64,000 bases of DNA from Xanthomarina gelatinilytica (GCF_000348685.1 NZ_ANLA01000007.1:1-64000), one strand, 5' to 3'. Positions 23,797-32,983 are shown, numbered from the stretch's first letter. Notes: generated by a model from the letters alone, not told the origin. Program-made: numbers and translations.

Positions 23797-24091
23797 CAAA
23801 CGTACCGAAGACCAGCGAAACGCTTTTAAACCTACTGGTAAAAAACCTAAAAACAAAACGTTTCAATATATTTTGGTTGCCCTGTTGGTTTTGTTTGTGT
23901 TGAGTTTTTTGTTGCTTCAAATTTACGAAGAAACACTTGAAACCTGTATCACAGACACATTTTGCATCAACTCTAAAGAAAATGTTTTGCTTTATACAGT
24001 CTATATTTTCTCCAACATTCTAATAGTTGTTCTGTCCATAGTAGGTGCCTATGCCATTGGCAAGAAACTGGCTACTTATATCAAGGTTTAG
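23753..24091 (+). CDS. Small membrane protein of unknown function
   Basis: A 112-aa protein from ATG 23753; a start six codons upstream (23735) is also possible. The N-terminus is polar and basic (about 35 residues). Two membrane segments follow ([19 protein letters not shown] and [19 protein letters not shown]) around a short loop with two cysteines ([11 protein letters not shown]) that could form a periplasmic disulfide. It overlaps yaaA at its 5' end and the THX gene, on the other strand, at its 3' end. I recognise no family. Confidence 0.65.
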   Translation: MNNSPKKTVWSLQDNKRTEDQRNAFKPTGKKPKNKTFQYILVALLVLFVLSFLLLQIYEETLETCITDTFCINSKENVLLYTVYIFSNILIVVLSIVGAYAIGKKLATYIKV

Positions 24092-24218
24092 GGCTAACCT
24101 TCTTATTAACGTTTAACTGATCTTCCAATCGAGGACGTTTTTTTATTCGTGGTCGTCTTACACCAAAAGTGCCTCGATGAATTTTACCTCTCTTGGTTTT
24201 TTTGTCTCCTTTTCCCAT
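24081..24218 (-). CDS. 30S ribosomal protein THX
   Basis: A 45-aa, highly basic protein found by hand translation. It begins MGKGDKKTKRGKIHRGTFGV and continues with RRPRIKKRP. This is the signature of the small bacterial ribosomal protein bTHX, which sits in a pocket of 16S rRNA at the head of the 30S subunit (first seen in Thermus). The Bacteroidota form has a short extra C-terminal tail, here [15 protein letters not shown]. The gene overlaps the end of the convergent small membrane-protein gene by 11 bases. Confidence is high because the first 29 residues are so characteristic. Confidence 0.92.
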   Translation of the reverse strand: MGKGDKKTKRGKIHRGTFGVRRPRIKKRPRLEDQLNVNKKVSPKP

Positions 24219-24309
24219 AATATGTTCTCATCAAAATGAGATTCTTTTTTAATTAAACTTTTTTATTTAATATAACATACAAAAAATAAGCATATAAATC
24301 AAGCATTTC

Positions 24310-25044
24310 ATGTTCAAGCATCAGCATCCATACAAACCCTTTATCCCCAAACATGCTACCAAATTAATTGTTGGCACGTTACCACCTCCTAGATTCACCA
24401 TTGGAGATTTAAAACCAGCAGATGTCGATTTTTGCTACGGAAGCACTGATGGTCAGTTATGGAAAATTTTAGACACCATATTTGAGTTGGGTTTAAAATA
24501 TGAAAACACCAAAGAAGCCATATACCAACGCAAGCAATTTTTATTGGATAGAGGAATAGGTATTTGCGATATGGTTGAAAGTGCCGAACGCGAAAAAATA
24601 GATGCTTCGGATTTAGGCATGCAAAATATTGTGTTAAGGGATTTGGTTGGCTACTTAAAGGAGTTTCCAAATGTGGACACCTTGTTGTTTACAGGTGGAA
24701 ACAGTAAAAATGGCCCAGAATATTTTTTCAGAAAACATTTAAAGGAATACAATCTGAAATAGGAACTGGTTTCCAATGAAGTCCCTAGAATCCATCAATT
24801 TGAGTTATGTCATTCTGAACGCAGTGAAGCATCCATGACAAGTAATTGGAATGATGAGATTCCTCAATCGCAAAGCTCTTTTAAAAATGACAAAAGAATC
24901 ATTAAAACCGTTTCCTTAACAGCACCTTCGGGAGCAGCCAACAGAGCTGTTGGAAGCATGCCTTTGTACAAACAGCTTAAACAAAAAAACCCAGAGTTCA
25001 ATACCCTGGATTTTAGAATCATGCAATATCGTGAGTTTTTTTAA
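24310..25044 (+). pseudogene. Uracil-DNA glycosylase-like gene with internal stop and repeat insertion
   Basis: One continuous reading frame of 244 residues is cut by a single TAG at 24760-24762 (codon 151). The N-terminal half has VGTLPPPRF and a DFCYGSTDGQLWKIL segment; the C-terminal half has TVSLTAPSGAANRAVGSMP, which together fit a uracil-DNA-glycosylase-superfamily repair enzyme of Bacteroidota. Beyond the stop, the frame is also invaded by an 85-base repeat (24808-24892), which would add about 28 residues in frame. Both lesions lie between the two conserved halves. The gene is therefore probably inactive, unless the stop is a sequencing error. Its end overlaps the convergent CocE-type gene by four bases. 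Confidence 0.75.
24808..24892. repeat. 85-base repeat element inside the glycosylase-like gene
   Basis: It starts TGTCATTCTGAACGCAGTGA and ends AATGACA, giving 7-base terminal inverted repeats (TGTCATT at 24808-24814, AATGACA at 24886-24892). The interior includes GATGAGATTCCTCAATCGCA. The TGTCATTCTGA..GCAGTGAAG and GAGATTCCTC cores are hallmarks of short intergenic repeats I associate with Flavobacteriaceae. No target duplication is obvious. Confidence 0.6.
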
Positions 25045-26876
25045 GGGGTTTCCATAGCACTTTTTAAGGCTTTTTCTCCACCAACTACAGGTAAACGAAG
25101 TGACGTTTTTTCTAAGTCTATAGTCAACTCCGTTCCAGGATTTGGCAATAAGGTATATTGATTGTCACTGGAAAAAATCATTAAAGCAATCTGCTGCCCT
25201 TTAGGGATAATTTGATCGTCTGGTTGTAAATCGAATGATATGGTATAAAATTTCCCTGGCACCAAAGGCTCACTTTCGGTAAAAGATTTGTGGTTCTGTG
25301 GATCTGCCCAACCTCGAGTAATAATATTATCAGTAATTTTAGCGTTTTTATCCGTATTCCAAGGTAAAGACACCAACCAAACCGATAAGTTGGCTGCAGG
25401 TTTGCTACTGGCCAAAGTAATGGTTGCGTTTGCTAAACCAGAAAGGTGCACATCTTTAGAAAGCGTTTGGGTTACGTACAACAAACGATTGTTTGAACTT
25501 TCAGCTTGTGCCAAATCGTCTCCCGAAAATTGATAATCGTCCACCAAGGTTTCTTTTCCTTGATTTTTAGGCTTCTCAATGGTTAAGGAGCCTGTTTTTA
25601 AGCCTCCATTTTCAAGAAATAAAGTCACTTCCGAAGCATCTGGATTTGGATAGTCCTTATAGGAAGTTGGGCTATCTGGAGCATCATTTTCCCTAACAAT
25701 CCAAGCCTTGGCATCGTTTTCCACACCATTGTCAATACCGTGTAAATAATGGGTAAACCATCTGTTCATCATGCTGATTGGAGGAGGTCCACCATGACCA
25801 TTTTGATGATAATATATTTGAGCAGGAATGTCCTGTTTTTTTGCCTGTTCATAAATTCTATAACTGTGTTCTGGCATCACATTCCAATCGTTAAAACCAT
25901 GAGACATCAATAATGCAGCTTTCATAGGTTCCATATCGTTTAAATAATCTCGTCCGGCCCAGAAATCGTTGTAATCACCCGTTAGTCTGTCCATGCCATT
26001 TTTCATTTCGGTATCTCTAATAACGCGATTGCCATAAGCGCGTTTAGATTCATCGCCACTATGGATAAAATCGTAAAGCACGTCGATATCTTCCCCTAAA
26101 TAACCTCCTGGAGATCTTACCAAACCATTGGATCTATAATAATGATAATAGGATGTATTTGGCGCAATAGGTATAATGGCTTCCAAACCTTCAACTCCAG
26201 TGGTTGCAGCAGCTAACGGAATAGTACCATTATAAGATGTACCTGTCATGCCAACTTTTCCAGTAGACCAATAGGCTGTAACCTCTTCGTTACCTTCACG
26301 TTCGGTATAACCTTTCGCTTTGCCGGTTAACCATTCTATTACAGCTTTGGGAGCAAGGGATTCGTTGTCGCCACCAACAGTTGGCGAACCATCTGAAAGA
26401 CCTGTTCCGGGTGACGATGAATGTACCACGATGTAACCTCTTGGTACCCATTTTAAAATATGCGAGTTAGAAATTACAGGTCTTTGTCCCATACGCTTTA
26501 CCTCAGGATGCACTCGTTCTTTGGCAGCTTCTCCCAATTCGTGCTTTACATCCCAAAATAAACCTTCTTCATTTTGTGCTACACCAGCAAAATAAGGACT
26601 TGACACATAAATAACAGGAAGTTTTAAATTTTCTGTATCTGTTTGTGGTGGTCTGGTAACAGATACATGCATTCGGTCCAATTTGCCGTCGCCATCTGTA
26701 TCGAATTCTGTTTCAACCCATAAATCGTGTCTAATCCAGCTTTCAGGTTTACTGAATGCTGGAACAATTTGAGCTTCACCATTTTCAAAAACCGGAGTCG
26801 CTTTTTCTTGTGAAAAAGAAAAAGAGAAGGTTACTAAAAACAGGACATTGAGTGCTAATTTTAATGATGTTTTCAT
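25041..26876 (-). CDS. Exported CocE/NonD family hydrolase (Xaa-Pro dipeptidyl-peptidase type)
   Basis: A 611-aa secreted alpha/beta hydrolase with a signal peptide (MKTSLKLALNVLFLVTFSFSFS). The catalytic domain carries the elbow GMTGTSYNGT (Ser nucleophile), HGFNDWNVMP (Asp) and HQNGHGG (His). The C-terminal third is the jelly-roll domain of X-Pro dipeptidyl-peptidase/CocE proteins (SKDVHLSGLANATITLASS). Substrates are likely N-terminal Xaa-Pro dipeptides or esters; which one cannot be told. Its length matches the S15-like group. It stands alone with a short gap to the DoxX-like gene upstream. Confidence 0.88.
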   Translation of the reverse strand: MKTSLKLALNVLFLVTFSFSFSQEKATPVFENGEAQIVPAFSKPESWIRHDLWVETEFDTDGDGKLDRMHVSVTRPPQTDTENLKLPVIYVSSPYFAGVAQNEEGLFWDVKHELGEAAKERVHPEVKRMGQRPVISNSHILKWVPRGYIVVHSSSPGTGLSDGSPTVGGDNESLAPKAVIEWLTGKAKGYTEREGNEEVTAYWSTGKVGMTGTSYNGTIPLAAATTGVEGLEAIIPIAPNTSYYHYYRSNGLVRSPGGYLGEDIDVLYDFIHSGDESKRAYGNRVIRDTEMKNGMDRLTGDYNDFWAGRDYLNDMEPMKAALLMSHGFNDWNVMPEHSYRIYEQAKKQDIPAQIYYHQNGHGGPPPISMMNRWFTHYLHGIDNGVENDAKAWIVRENDAPDSPTSYKDYPNPDASEVTLFLENGGLKTGSLTIEKPKNQGKETLVDDYQFSGDDLAQAESSNNRLLYVTQTLSKDVHLSGLANATITLASSKPAANLSVWLVSLPWNTDKNAKITDNIITRGWADPQNHKSFTESEPLVPGKFYTISFDLQPDDQIIPKGQQIALMIFSSDNQYTLLPNPGTELTIDLEKTSLRLPVVGGEKALKSAMETP

Positions 26877-26938
26877 GTTCTAAAAAATGTATTTATTTGA
26901 TGTTTACTAAGGTCGTTTTTTTTAATTGTAAAAGCAAG

Positions 26939-27292
26939 TTAGAGATATAACCAAGCCCAAGCCATAAGCGCAAACTGGAGAGGGATTCTTAAAATTAAAA
27001 TCCATTGTGGGATGCCTGCTCCTGCTTTTTCACTTGAAAGCATGTAGACATGAACCAATAAAAACACTGCTAACATGGCTATTATGCCATAAATAGCAAA
27101 GGCTCTGCTGCTATTGAAACATAAAGCAATTCCCAAAACTATTTCTGAAATACCACTTAATAAAACCAAAAACTTATGGTTGGGTAGGTACTTTGGCATG
27201 ATTCTCATATACATTTTAGGCCTTATAAAATGCATGATACCAGCTGAGATATATAAAAAAGCCATAAGGTATAGGTGCCAAGGATTACTCAT
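26939..27292 (-). CDS. DoxX-like small membrane protein
   Basis: A 117-aa protein with four membrane segments, starting MSNPWHLYLMAFLYISAG. The pattern AGIMHFIRPKMYMRIMPKYLP followed by SGISEIVLGIAL is that of the DoxX/MauE-like membrane family. I chose the ATG at 27292 because the upstream alternative adds a polar stretch that lies within the preceding gene. It overlaps the end of that gene by eight bases, so translation is likely coupled. The function of such DoxX-like proteins is generally unknown. Confidence 0.8.
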   Translation of the reverse strand: MSNPWHLYLMAFLYISAGIMHFIRPKMYMRIMPKYLPNHKFLVLLSGISEIVLGIALCFNSSRAFAIYGIIAMLAVFLLVHVYMLSSEKAGAGIPQWILILRIPLQFALMAWAWLYL

Positions 27293-28259
27293 CTTTAAAC
27301 GCTTTGTAGGAGATTCCGATGCCATAATTGTTCAATCCTGCTTTTAACAAACTGGAATCGTTAATGTTTTCTTTTTTAAATTGAATCCATTGATTATGGT
27401 TAACGAACACCCGTTTAATATAGGTGTTGTTTTCAGGTATTTCGTTGGTAAAAGGTAAAAGTGGTCTAAAATTGGTTGGAATTTTTACGGTCTGACCTCT
27501 AGATTTTATTTCCTTATATTTTTTATTTGGCAAAAGTTTTCCAGAATCATCTGTATAACCCAATACCTGTAAGGAAACAAAAAAACCGGAATCCGGAATA
27601 TAAATATCGTAAGCAGAGACATCCATGGCATAAGCATCTCCATCTTTTTCAGTGACTCTAAATACCATGTTCTCGTAGCTTAAGGGTTTGCCTGGAAATC
27701 CATTGTTATTGAGGTACACTTTCACTTTGAACAATGTGGAAAAAGGTTTTTTTTCAGCATTTGCTTTATGTCTCTTTTCCCAGTCCACAGATTCCAAGGC
27801 AATGGGAAATTGTATTTCTGTTAATTTTTTGAGCTTGGTATCTGGATTTTTAAAATATACGGCAATTTCAGATTCAATGGTTGGAAGCCAACAGGCATAA
27901 TAATCGTCATCCAGATAAGGTTTAATGGTTTCTTCCTTATATTTTCTGTCTATTTTGGCACGAACCACAACCTCGTCCAATTCATCTATAAATGGTTGGA
28001 GTTGTAGTGTGTCTGATACTGTTTCCGAAGATATATGTAAATCTTTAAATCCTAATGCGGAAATAAAAAGGGAATCAATGTCTGGATATATTTTCTTTGT
28101 AAAAACAAACATGCCTTCATCGTCTGCAAAAACCCCTTGTCCGTTCCCGAAAGAAATGGTTGCATAAGACACAGGATGCTTGGTTTGTGAATCGATAATA
28201 ATGGTTTGCGCAAAACTGGTAATTGAACAAAAGAATAATAAGATACTTTGCTTAAACAT
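27285..28259 (-). CDS. Secreted carboxypeptidase-like regulatory domain protein
   Basis: A 324-aa exported protein. The start at 28259 gives signal peptide MFKQSILLFFCSITSFA; an ATG five codons upstream is possible. Residues about 20-90 form a carboxypeptidase-D-like regulatory beta-sandwich (TIIIDSQTKHPVSYATISFG, then GVFADDEGMFVF), the plug-like domain often seen at the N-terminus of TonB-dependent receptors. Here it is followed by a 200-residue domain of unknown function, with no beta-barrel. It is probably periplasmic or outer-membrane associated. The DoxX-like gene follows with an eight-base overlap. Confidence 0.75.
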   Translation of the reverse strand: MFKQSILLFFCSITSFAQTIIIDSQTKHPVSYATISFGNGQGVFADDEGMFVFTKKIYPDIDSLFISALGFKDLHISSETVSDTLQLQPFIDELDEVVVRAKIDRKYKEETIKPYLDDDYYACWLPTIESEIAVYFKNPDTKLKKLTEIQFPIALESVDWEKRHKANAEKKPFSTLFKVKVYLNNNGFPGKPLSYENMVFRVTEKDGDAYAMDVSAYDIYIPDSGFFVSLQVLGYTDDSGKLLPNKKYKEIKSRGQTVKIPTNFRPLLPFTNEIPENNTYIKRVFVNHNQWIQFKKENINDSSLLKAGLNNYGIGISYKAFKDE

Positions 28260-28389
28260 AAGCTTTATGGACAAATTTGAAAATGAAATTTAAAGATAGT
28301 TAAAAAAAATCCTGTTCATTGATATTAACAGGATTTTAAGTGAAAAAATGTCAAAGACATGACTCTCTGGTCTGCTTTTTAGATCAAAA

Positions 28390-29631
28390 TTAGTACCAGC
28401 GTTTCTTTTTCTTTTTTGAAGCTTGGCTTTTTCTGCCCTTTTTATGTTTACTTCCAGATTGTTTGGGTTTATGAACAATGGCTTTGGCTTTTGGGTCCAA
28501 TGGATAAGGATGCTGTTCTTCAACCGGAATTTGGACCTGTATCAATTGCTGAATGGTTTGAACATAGTTTTTTTCGTCTGCACTGCAAAACGAGTAAGAC
28601 ATACCAGAGTTTCCAGCACGTCCTGTTCTTCCAATTCTATGGACATAAGTTTCAGGTATGTTTGGCAAATCGAAATTAATAACGGCATCCAATTCATTGA
28701 TGTCTATCCCTCTGGCAGCCACATCTGTAACAATTAAGATGTTTACCATGCCACTTTTAAATTTTTTCAAAGCCGTTTGTCTATCGGTTTGCGATTTGTC
28801 TCCATGTAGTGTTTCCACCTGATATCCATTTTTAATAAGGGTTTGTTCTAATTTGTCTACTCCAAATTTAGTACGTCTAAAAATAAGGATACTTCCTTTA
28901 ATTTCGTTTCTTAACAAATGCAAACACAGTTCTATTTTATTGCGTTTTGGTACATAATACAATATTTGTCCCACTGTTTTTGCTGCAGAAGAGGTTTGTG
29001 CCACTTCTATGCGTTCTGGTTGTGTTAAGATGGTGTTTGCCAATTGCTCTACTTTAAAAGGCATGGTTGCCGAAAACAATAAAATTTGCTTTTGTTTAGG
29101 GCATAAGCTTTCAATATGTTTTACATCATCAATAAATCCCATATCCAGCATGAGGTCTGCTTCATCCAGTACCAAAATTTCAACGTGGCTTAAATCGACC
29201 ATCTCTTGTTTGTGTAAATCAATCAGTCTTCCAGGCGTTGCCACTAAAATATCAACCCCTTTGGTTAGGACATCGATTTGGGGTTCTATGGACGTACCAC
29301 CAAAAATAACAGTTGCCCTTAAATTGGTATGCCTACCATATGCCTTAAAATTATTCCCAATTTGTAAAGCCAATTCTCTTGTAGGACTTACTATGAGCGC
29401 TTTAATTTTTTTGCCTCCTTTGGGAGCATCTTGTTTTTCAAATAACAATTGTAATATGGGTAATGCAAACGCAGCCGTTTTTCCGGTTCCGGTTTGTGCA
29501 GAGGTAATCACATCTTTTTTTGCCAGAACCAACGGAATGGTTTTCTGCTGCACGAGCGTGGGAATGGTATAACCTTGCTCTTCAATGGCTTTTAAAAGTG
29601 GATTTATAAGTTGTAAGTCTTTAAACGACAT
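28390..29631 (-). CDS. DEAD-box RNA helicase (RhlE-like)
   Basis: A 413-aa ATP-dependent RNA helicase. The motifs in order are the Q motif (GYTIPTLVQQ), SAQTGTGKT (motif I), PTRELALQ (Ia), DEAD in LVLDEADLMLD (II), SAT (III), and ARGIDI and HRIGRTGRAG (V, VI). The C-terminus is a short, lysine-rich tail (SGSKHKKGRKSQASKKKKKRWY) suited to RNA binding. RhlE-type helicases act in ribosome assembly and mRNA turnover, often at low temperature. The gene is monocistronic; a CAAAGATA (TATCTTTG on the minus strand) box lies 17-24 bases upstream of the start. Confidence 0.93.
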   Translation of the reverse strand: MSFKDLQLINPLLKAIEEQGYTIPTLVQQKTIPLVLAKKDVITSAQTGTGKTAAFALPILQLLFEKQDAPKGGKKIKALIVSPTRELALQIGNNFKAYGRHTNLRATVIFGGTSIEPQIDVLTKGVDILVATPGRLIDLHKQEMVDLSHVEILVLDEADLMLDMGFIDDVKHIESLCPKQKQILLFSATMPFKVEQLANTILTQPERIEVAQTSSAAKTVGQILYYVPKRNKIELCLHLLRNEIKGSILIFRRTKFGVDKLEQTLIKNGYQVETLHGDKSQTDRQTALKKFKSGMVNILIVTDVAARGIDINELDAVINFDLPNIPETYVHRIGRTGRAGNSGMSYSFCSADEKNYVQTIQQLIQVQIPVEEQHPYPLDPKAKAIVHKPKQSGSKHKKGRKSQASKKKKKRWY

Positions 29632-29957
29632 AGATGAATATTTTCAACAAAGATAGTTGAAATTTAAAGGATTCATTTTGTGAAAGATATCTTTTAATTG
29701 CTGTAATAATATGTTTGCACCATTTTTTAGCTTAGATAAGTTAAAAGTAGTCTTCGGACAATGAAACCCTTGTTTCGTCCCTAAGCGCTTGATAATCCGA
29801 CTTGTAATCGTCTATCTTTAAACATCTCCAAACACCGATCTTTATCTTAAATGGGTTTGTAACAACCTTTTTATTATATCATTATCAGTTAAAGTTATTT
29901 ACTTATCTATTTGCAAGGGTTGCAAGTAATGCTATTAATCAATTAAATTATTAAATT
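29632..29957. other. Gene-free interval between divergent genes
   Basis: There is no supportable gene in these 326 bases. The left end carries a TATCTTTG -7 box for the helicase gene (minus strand, 29648-29655). In the middle, GGAC (29756-29759) pairs with GTCC (29777-29780) around GAAAC-CCTT-GTTTC, a bulged hairpin upstream of the secreted-protein gene at 29958. TGCAAG is repeated shortly before 29930. Confidence 0.5.
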
Positions 29958-30725
29958 ATGTTAAAAAAATGTATTGCATCTATAGGGATGCTAGTCATGG
30001 TTTTAGGGGTTTCATATCAAGCTGAAGCTCAAGAATCGAAAAATTATTCCATGTGGGAAACAGTTTTGCTGACTCCAGATTATACAAATCTAAAAGTCTT
30101 TGAAGAAAACATGAGAAAGCACAACGAAATGTATCATAAAAACGGGCCACATAAGGCTGTTGTTTATAATATTTCCTCTGGGCCAAATGCAGGAAGTTTA
30201 ATCTGGCAAATGGGTCCCATGATGTTTAAACACAACGATTCCAGACCTGAAGGAGCACATGATATAGATTGGAGGGACAATGTGATGCCTTATATTAAAA
30301 AAATTCACACTGTTGAATATTGGACGCAAGACGATGACCTATCCAATACAGCTATGCTTGCTGGAGAAAGTGTTAAGTATCCAATTTTATTTGTAAGAAT
30401 CATGGAGCTTAAAAATGATGGTCAATATTTAATGAAAGATTTTTTTAAGAAAGTGAGCAGCACAATAAAATCCATGCCAGGCGATAACCCTTGGGGATTG
30501 TATTACAACGAGTTTATACAAGGAAACCTGGGTAGACATGTGGCATCTGTTAGCTTTAATAAAAGTTGGACTGAGTTTGATAAAGAGGGACCAAATTTTA
30601 AAGAAGCATTCGAAAAAATTTATGAAAAAAACAGTTTCCAGGATTTTCTGGAAGCAAGAGACCATCTTATTGAAGATACGTTTGATGAAATTTGGATATA
30701 CAATAAAAACCTAAGTGGCGATTAA
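29958..30725 (+). CDS. Secreted protein of unknown function
   Basis: A 255-aa exported protein with a signal peptide (MLKKCIASIGMLVMVLGVSYQAEAQ). The mature part begins with SMWETVLLTPDYTNLKVFEENM and later has SSTIKSMPGDNPWGLYYNEF and SFNKSWTEFDKEGPNFKEAF. The layout, with two halves each containing a strand, a helix and another strand, is reminiscent of dimeric ferredoxin-like (ABM-type) barrels, but I do not recognise the family. It is a single gene with a long upstream region and a strong terminator after it. Codon use resembles its neighbours. Confidence 0.75.
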   Translation: MLKKCIASIGMLVMVLGVSYQAEAQESKNYSMWETVLLTPDYTNLKVFEENMRKHNEMYHKNGPHKAVVYNISSGPNAGSLIWQMGPMMFKHNDSRPEGAHDIDWRDNVMPYIKKIHTVEYWTQDDDLSNTAMLAGESVKYPILFVRIMELKNDGQYLMKDFFKKVSSTIKSMPGDNPWGLYYNEFIQGNLGRHVASVSFNKSWTEFDKEGPNFKEAFEKIYEKNSFQDFLEARDHLIEDTFDEIWIYNKNLSGD

Positions 30726-30750
30726 ACAACCAATCACACATCACTGATAA

Positions 30751-30786
30751 AAAAACCCACCTTTAAAGTTTAAAAGGTGGGTTTTT
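30751..30786. terminator. Bidirectional terminator
   Basis: Arms AAAAACCCACCTTT (30751-30764) and AAAGGTGGGTTTTT (30773-30786) around an eight-base loop, with A and T tracts on both sides. It lies between the convergent secreted-protein gene and htpG and should serve both. Confidence 0.8.
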
Positions 30787-30807
30787 AGTTTTATATAACA
30801 ATCAAGT

Positions 30808-32715
30808 TTACTTGATCATCTCGTAGCTACGCTTAATGAAATTAGTAAGTTCTTGACCTTTTAAAAGTCCTTGAGACAATCTGGCCAAATCCAAACTTTG
30901 GTTTATTAAACGTTCTTGTTTCTTTTTGGTTTTGGTGGCCAATATTTCACCAACCAATTCAGAGTTTGTGTTTACAACCAAGTTGTACATGTCTGGCATG
31001 TTGCCCATTCCAAACATACCACCACCAGTTTGTTGCATTTCTTTCATTCTGCGCATAAATTCTGGTTGGGTAATCATAAAAGGAGTGGCCTCGCTGTCCA
31101 TGGTCTCTAGTTGAACCGAGAATTTTTCTGCAGGAATCACTTCTTTTAAAAGGGTTTCCAGTTCAGTTTTCTGTTCATCGGTTAATTTGGAAATCTTGGT
31201 ATCTTCTTTCTTGATCAAGTTGTCAATATGGTCTGCATCTACTCGGGAAAAAGTAATGTTTTCTTTTGTGGATTCCAGTTTTTGCATTAAATGACTCACA
31301 ATTGGGGAATCCAATAACAAGACTTCGTAACCTTTGGCTTTGGCAGCTTCAATATAACTGTGTTGGGCATCTTCATTGGAAGCATACAAAATCACTAATT
31401 TATCGTCTTTGTCTGTTTGATTTGCTTTTATTTTGTTGAAGAGCTCTTCATAGGTATAATACGTACCATCTACTGTTGGATACAGCGCAAAGGCATCAGC
31501 TTTTTCAAAGAATTTATCTTCTGAAAGCATCCCATATTCAATCACGATTTTAATATCGTTCCACTTGGCTTCAAAATCTTTACGGTTTTCGTTAAACAAC
31601 GATTTTAATTTATCTGCAACCTTTCTGGTAATGTAAGATGAAATCTTTTTTACAGCACCATCAGCCTGCAAATAAGAACGCGATACGTTTAATGGAATAT
31701 CCGGCGAATCGATGACACCACGTAACATGGTTAAAAATTCTGGCACGATGCCTTCTACATTATCTGTTACAAAAACCTGGTTTTGATAAAGTTGTATTTT
31801 ATCTTTTTGAAGGTTTAAATCGTTGGTCATCTTTGGGAAATATAAAATCCCTGTAAGATTGAACGGGTAATCTACATTTAAATGAATGTGGAATAAAGGC
31901 TCCTCGAACTGCATAGGGTACAATTCCCTGTAGAAACTTTTATAATCTTCGTCTTTTAGGTCTGTTGGTTGTTTGGTCCAAGCAGGATTTGGGTTGTTGA
32001 TGATGTTATCAACGGTTATTTTTTTGTGTGGCTCTGTAGTTTCCTTGCCATCTTTGTCTTTCGTGGTTTTAGGGGTAAAATCCGGATCGTTTATTTCCTT
32101 GGTTCCAAATTTAATGGGAATAGGCATAAACTTGTTATACTTGGTAAGCAATTCACGAATGCGTGCTTCTTCTAAAAATTCGGTTGAATCTTCAGCTATA
32201 TGAAGAATGATTTCCGTGCCTCGCTCTGTTTTTTTGGAAGGCTCCAAAGAAAATTCAGGAGACCCATCACAAGTCCAGTGGGCAGCAGGTTCGTCTTTGT
32301 AAGATTTGGTAATGATCTCTACTTTGTCTGCAACCATAAAAGCAGAATAGAATCCAAGTCCAAAATGTCCTATAATGCCAGCATCTTTTCCGGAATCCTT
32401 GTATTTGTCCAAAAACTCTTCAGCACCAGAAAATGCAATTTGGTTAATGTATTTTTCAACTTCTTCAGCAGTCATACCAATTCCCTGATCGATAATGTGC
32501 AATTTTTTGCCTTTTTTATCAATCTTTACTTCAATTTTTGGTTGACCATACTCTACTTTAGCTTCTCCAATACTTGTTAAATGTTTCAGTTTTAAAGTAG
32601 CATCTGTAGCGTTACTAATTAACTCACGTAAAAAGATTTCGTGATCGCTATACAGGAATTTTTTAATTAATGGAAAGATATTTTCTACCGAAACATTAAT
32701 ATTTCCTTTTGTCAT
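30808..32715 (-). CDS. htpG: Molecular chaperone HtpG (Hsp90)
   Basis: A 635-aa bacterial Hsp90. The GHKL ATPase domain has ELISNATDA (catalytic Glu and Mg-binding Asn), DQGIGMT, and GHFGLGFYSAFM; the middle domain carries SRSYLQ with the ATP-sensing Arg; the C-terminal dimerisation domain ends near residue 635. Length is right for the family. It helps late folding of client proteins in the cytosol. It is monocistronic; upstream there is a hairpin repeat (32733-32775), and no obvious heat-shock operator was found. Confidence 0.97.
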   Translation of the reverse strand: MTKGNINVSVENIFPLIKKFLYSDHEIFLRELISNATDATLKLKHLTSIGEAKVEYGQPKIEVKIDKKGKKLHIIDQGIGMTAEEVEKYINQIAFSGAEEFLDKYKDSGKDAGIIGHFGLGFYSAFMVADKVEIITKSYKDEPAAHWTCDGSPEFSLEPSKKTERGTEIILHIAEDSTEFLEEARIRELLTKYNKFMPIPIKFGTKEINDPDFTPKTTKDKDGKETTEPHKKITVDNIINNPNPAWTKQPTDLKDEDYKSFYRELYPMQFEEPLFHIHLNVDYPFNLTGILYFPKMTNDLNLQKDKIQLYQNQVFVTDNVEGIVPEFLTMLRGVIDSPDIPLNVSRSYLQADGAVKKISSYITRKVADKLKSLFNENRKDFEAKWNDIKIVIEYGMLSEDKFFEKADAFALYPTVDGTYYTYEELFNKIKANQTDKDDKLVILYASNEDAQHSYIEAAKAKGYEVLLLDSPIVSHLMQKLESTKENITFSRVDADHIDNLIKKEDTKISKLTDEQKTELETLLKEVIPAEKFSVQLETMDSEATPFMITQPEFMRRMKEMQQTGGGMFGMGNMPDMYNLVVNTNSELVGEILATKTKKKQERLINQSLDLARLSQGLLKGQELTNFIKRSYEMIK

Positions 32716-32732
32716 AATTTATGGTATTTATC

Positions 32733-32775
32733 ATTCCCTTGCATGTGCTGAACCCGTTTCAGGAAAGAAGGGAAT
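32733..32775. repeat. Hairpin-forming intergenic repeat upstream of htpG
   Basis: Outer arms ATTCCCTT (32733-32740) and AAGGGAAT (32768-32775) pair perfectly, and inside them CTGAA/TTCAG (32748-32762) forms a second stem. The CTGAACCCGTTTCAG core resembles other flavobacterial intergenic repeats, with a possible relic near 56560-56590. Confidence 0.5.
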
Positions 32776-32983
32776 CCTGTTAATAATATATTTGTTTTTG
32801 ATGCAATCTATAAAACAACAAAAATGCCAAGCCTGAATAAGTGACAAACTGACACAATGATTTATAATTGGAGGTTGACGATTTTTGATATAAAAAAACA
32901 AGTTTTTTGAATTTTTAAATATTTTGAAAATAAATATTATTCTAAGTGCTATCTTTAAATTTTATACTAATAACTGAAATACT

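Noticed and set aside
29009-29572. A 187-codon plus-strand frame opposite the DEAD-box helicase
   Set aside because: The helicase motifs are all on the minus strand. The plus frame is Cys/Ser-rich antisense translation.
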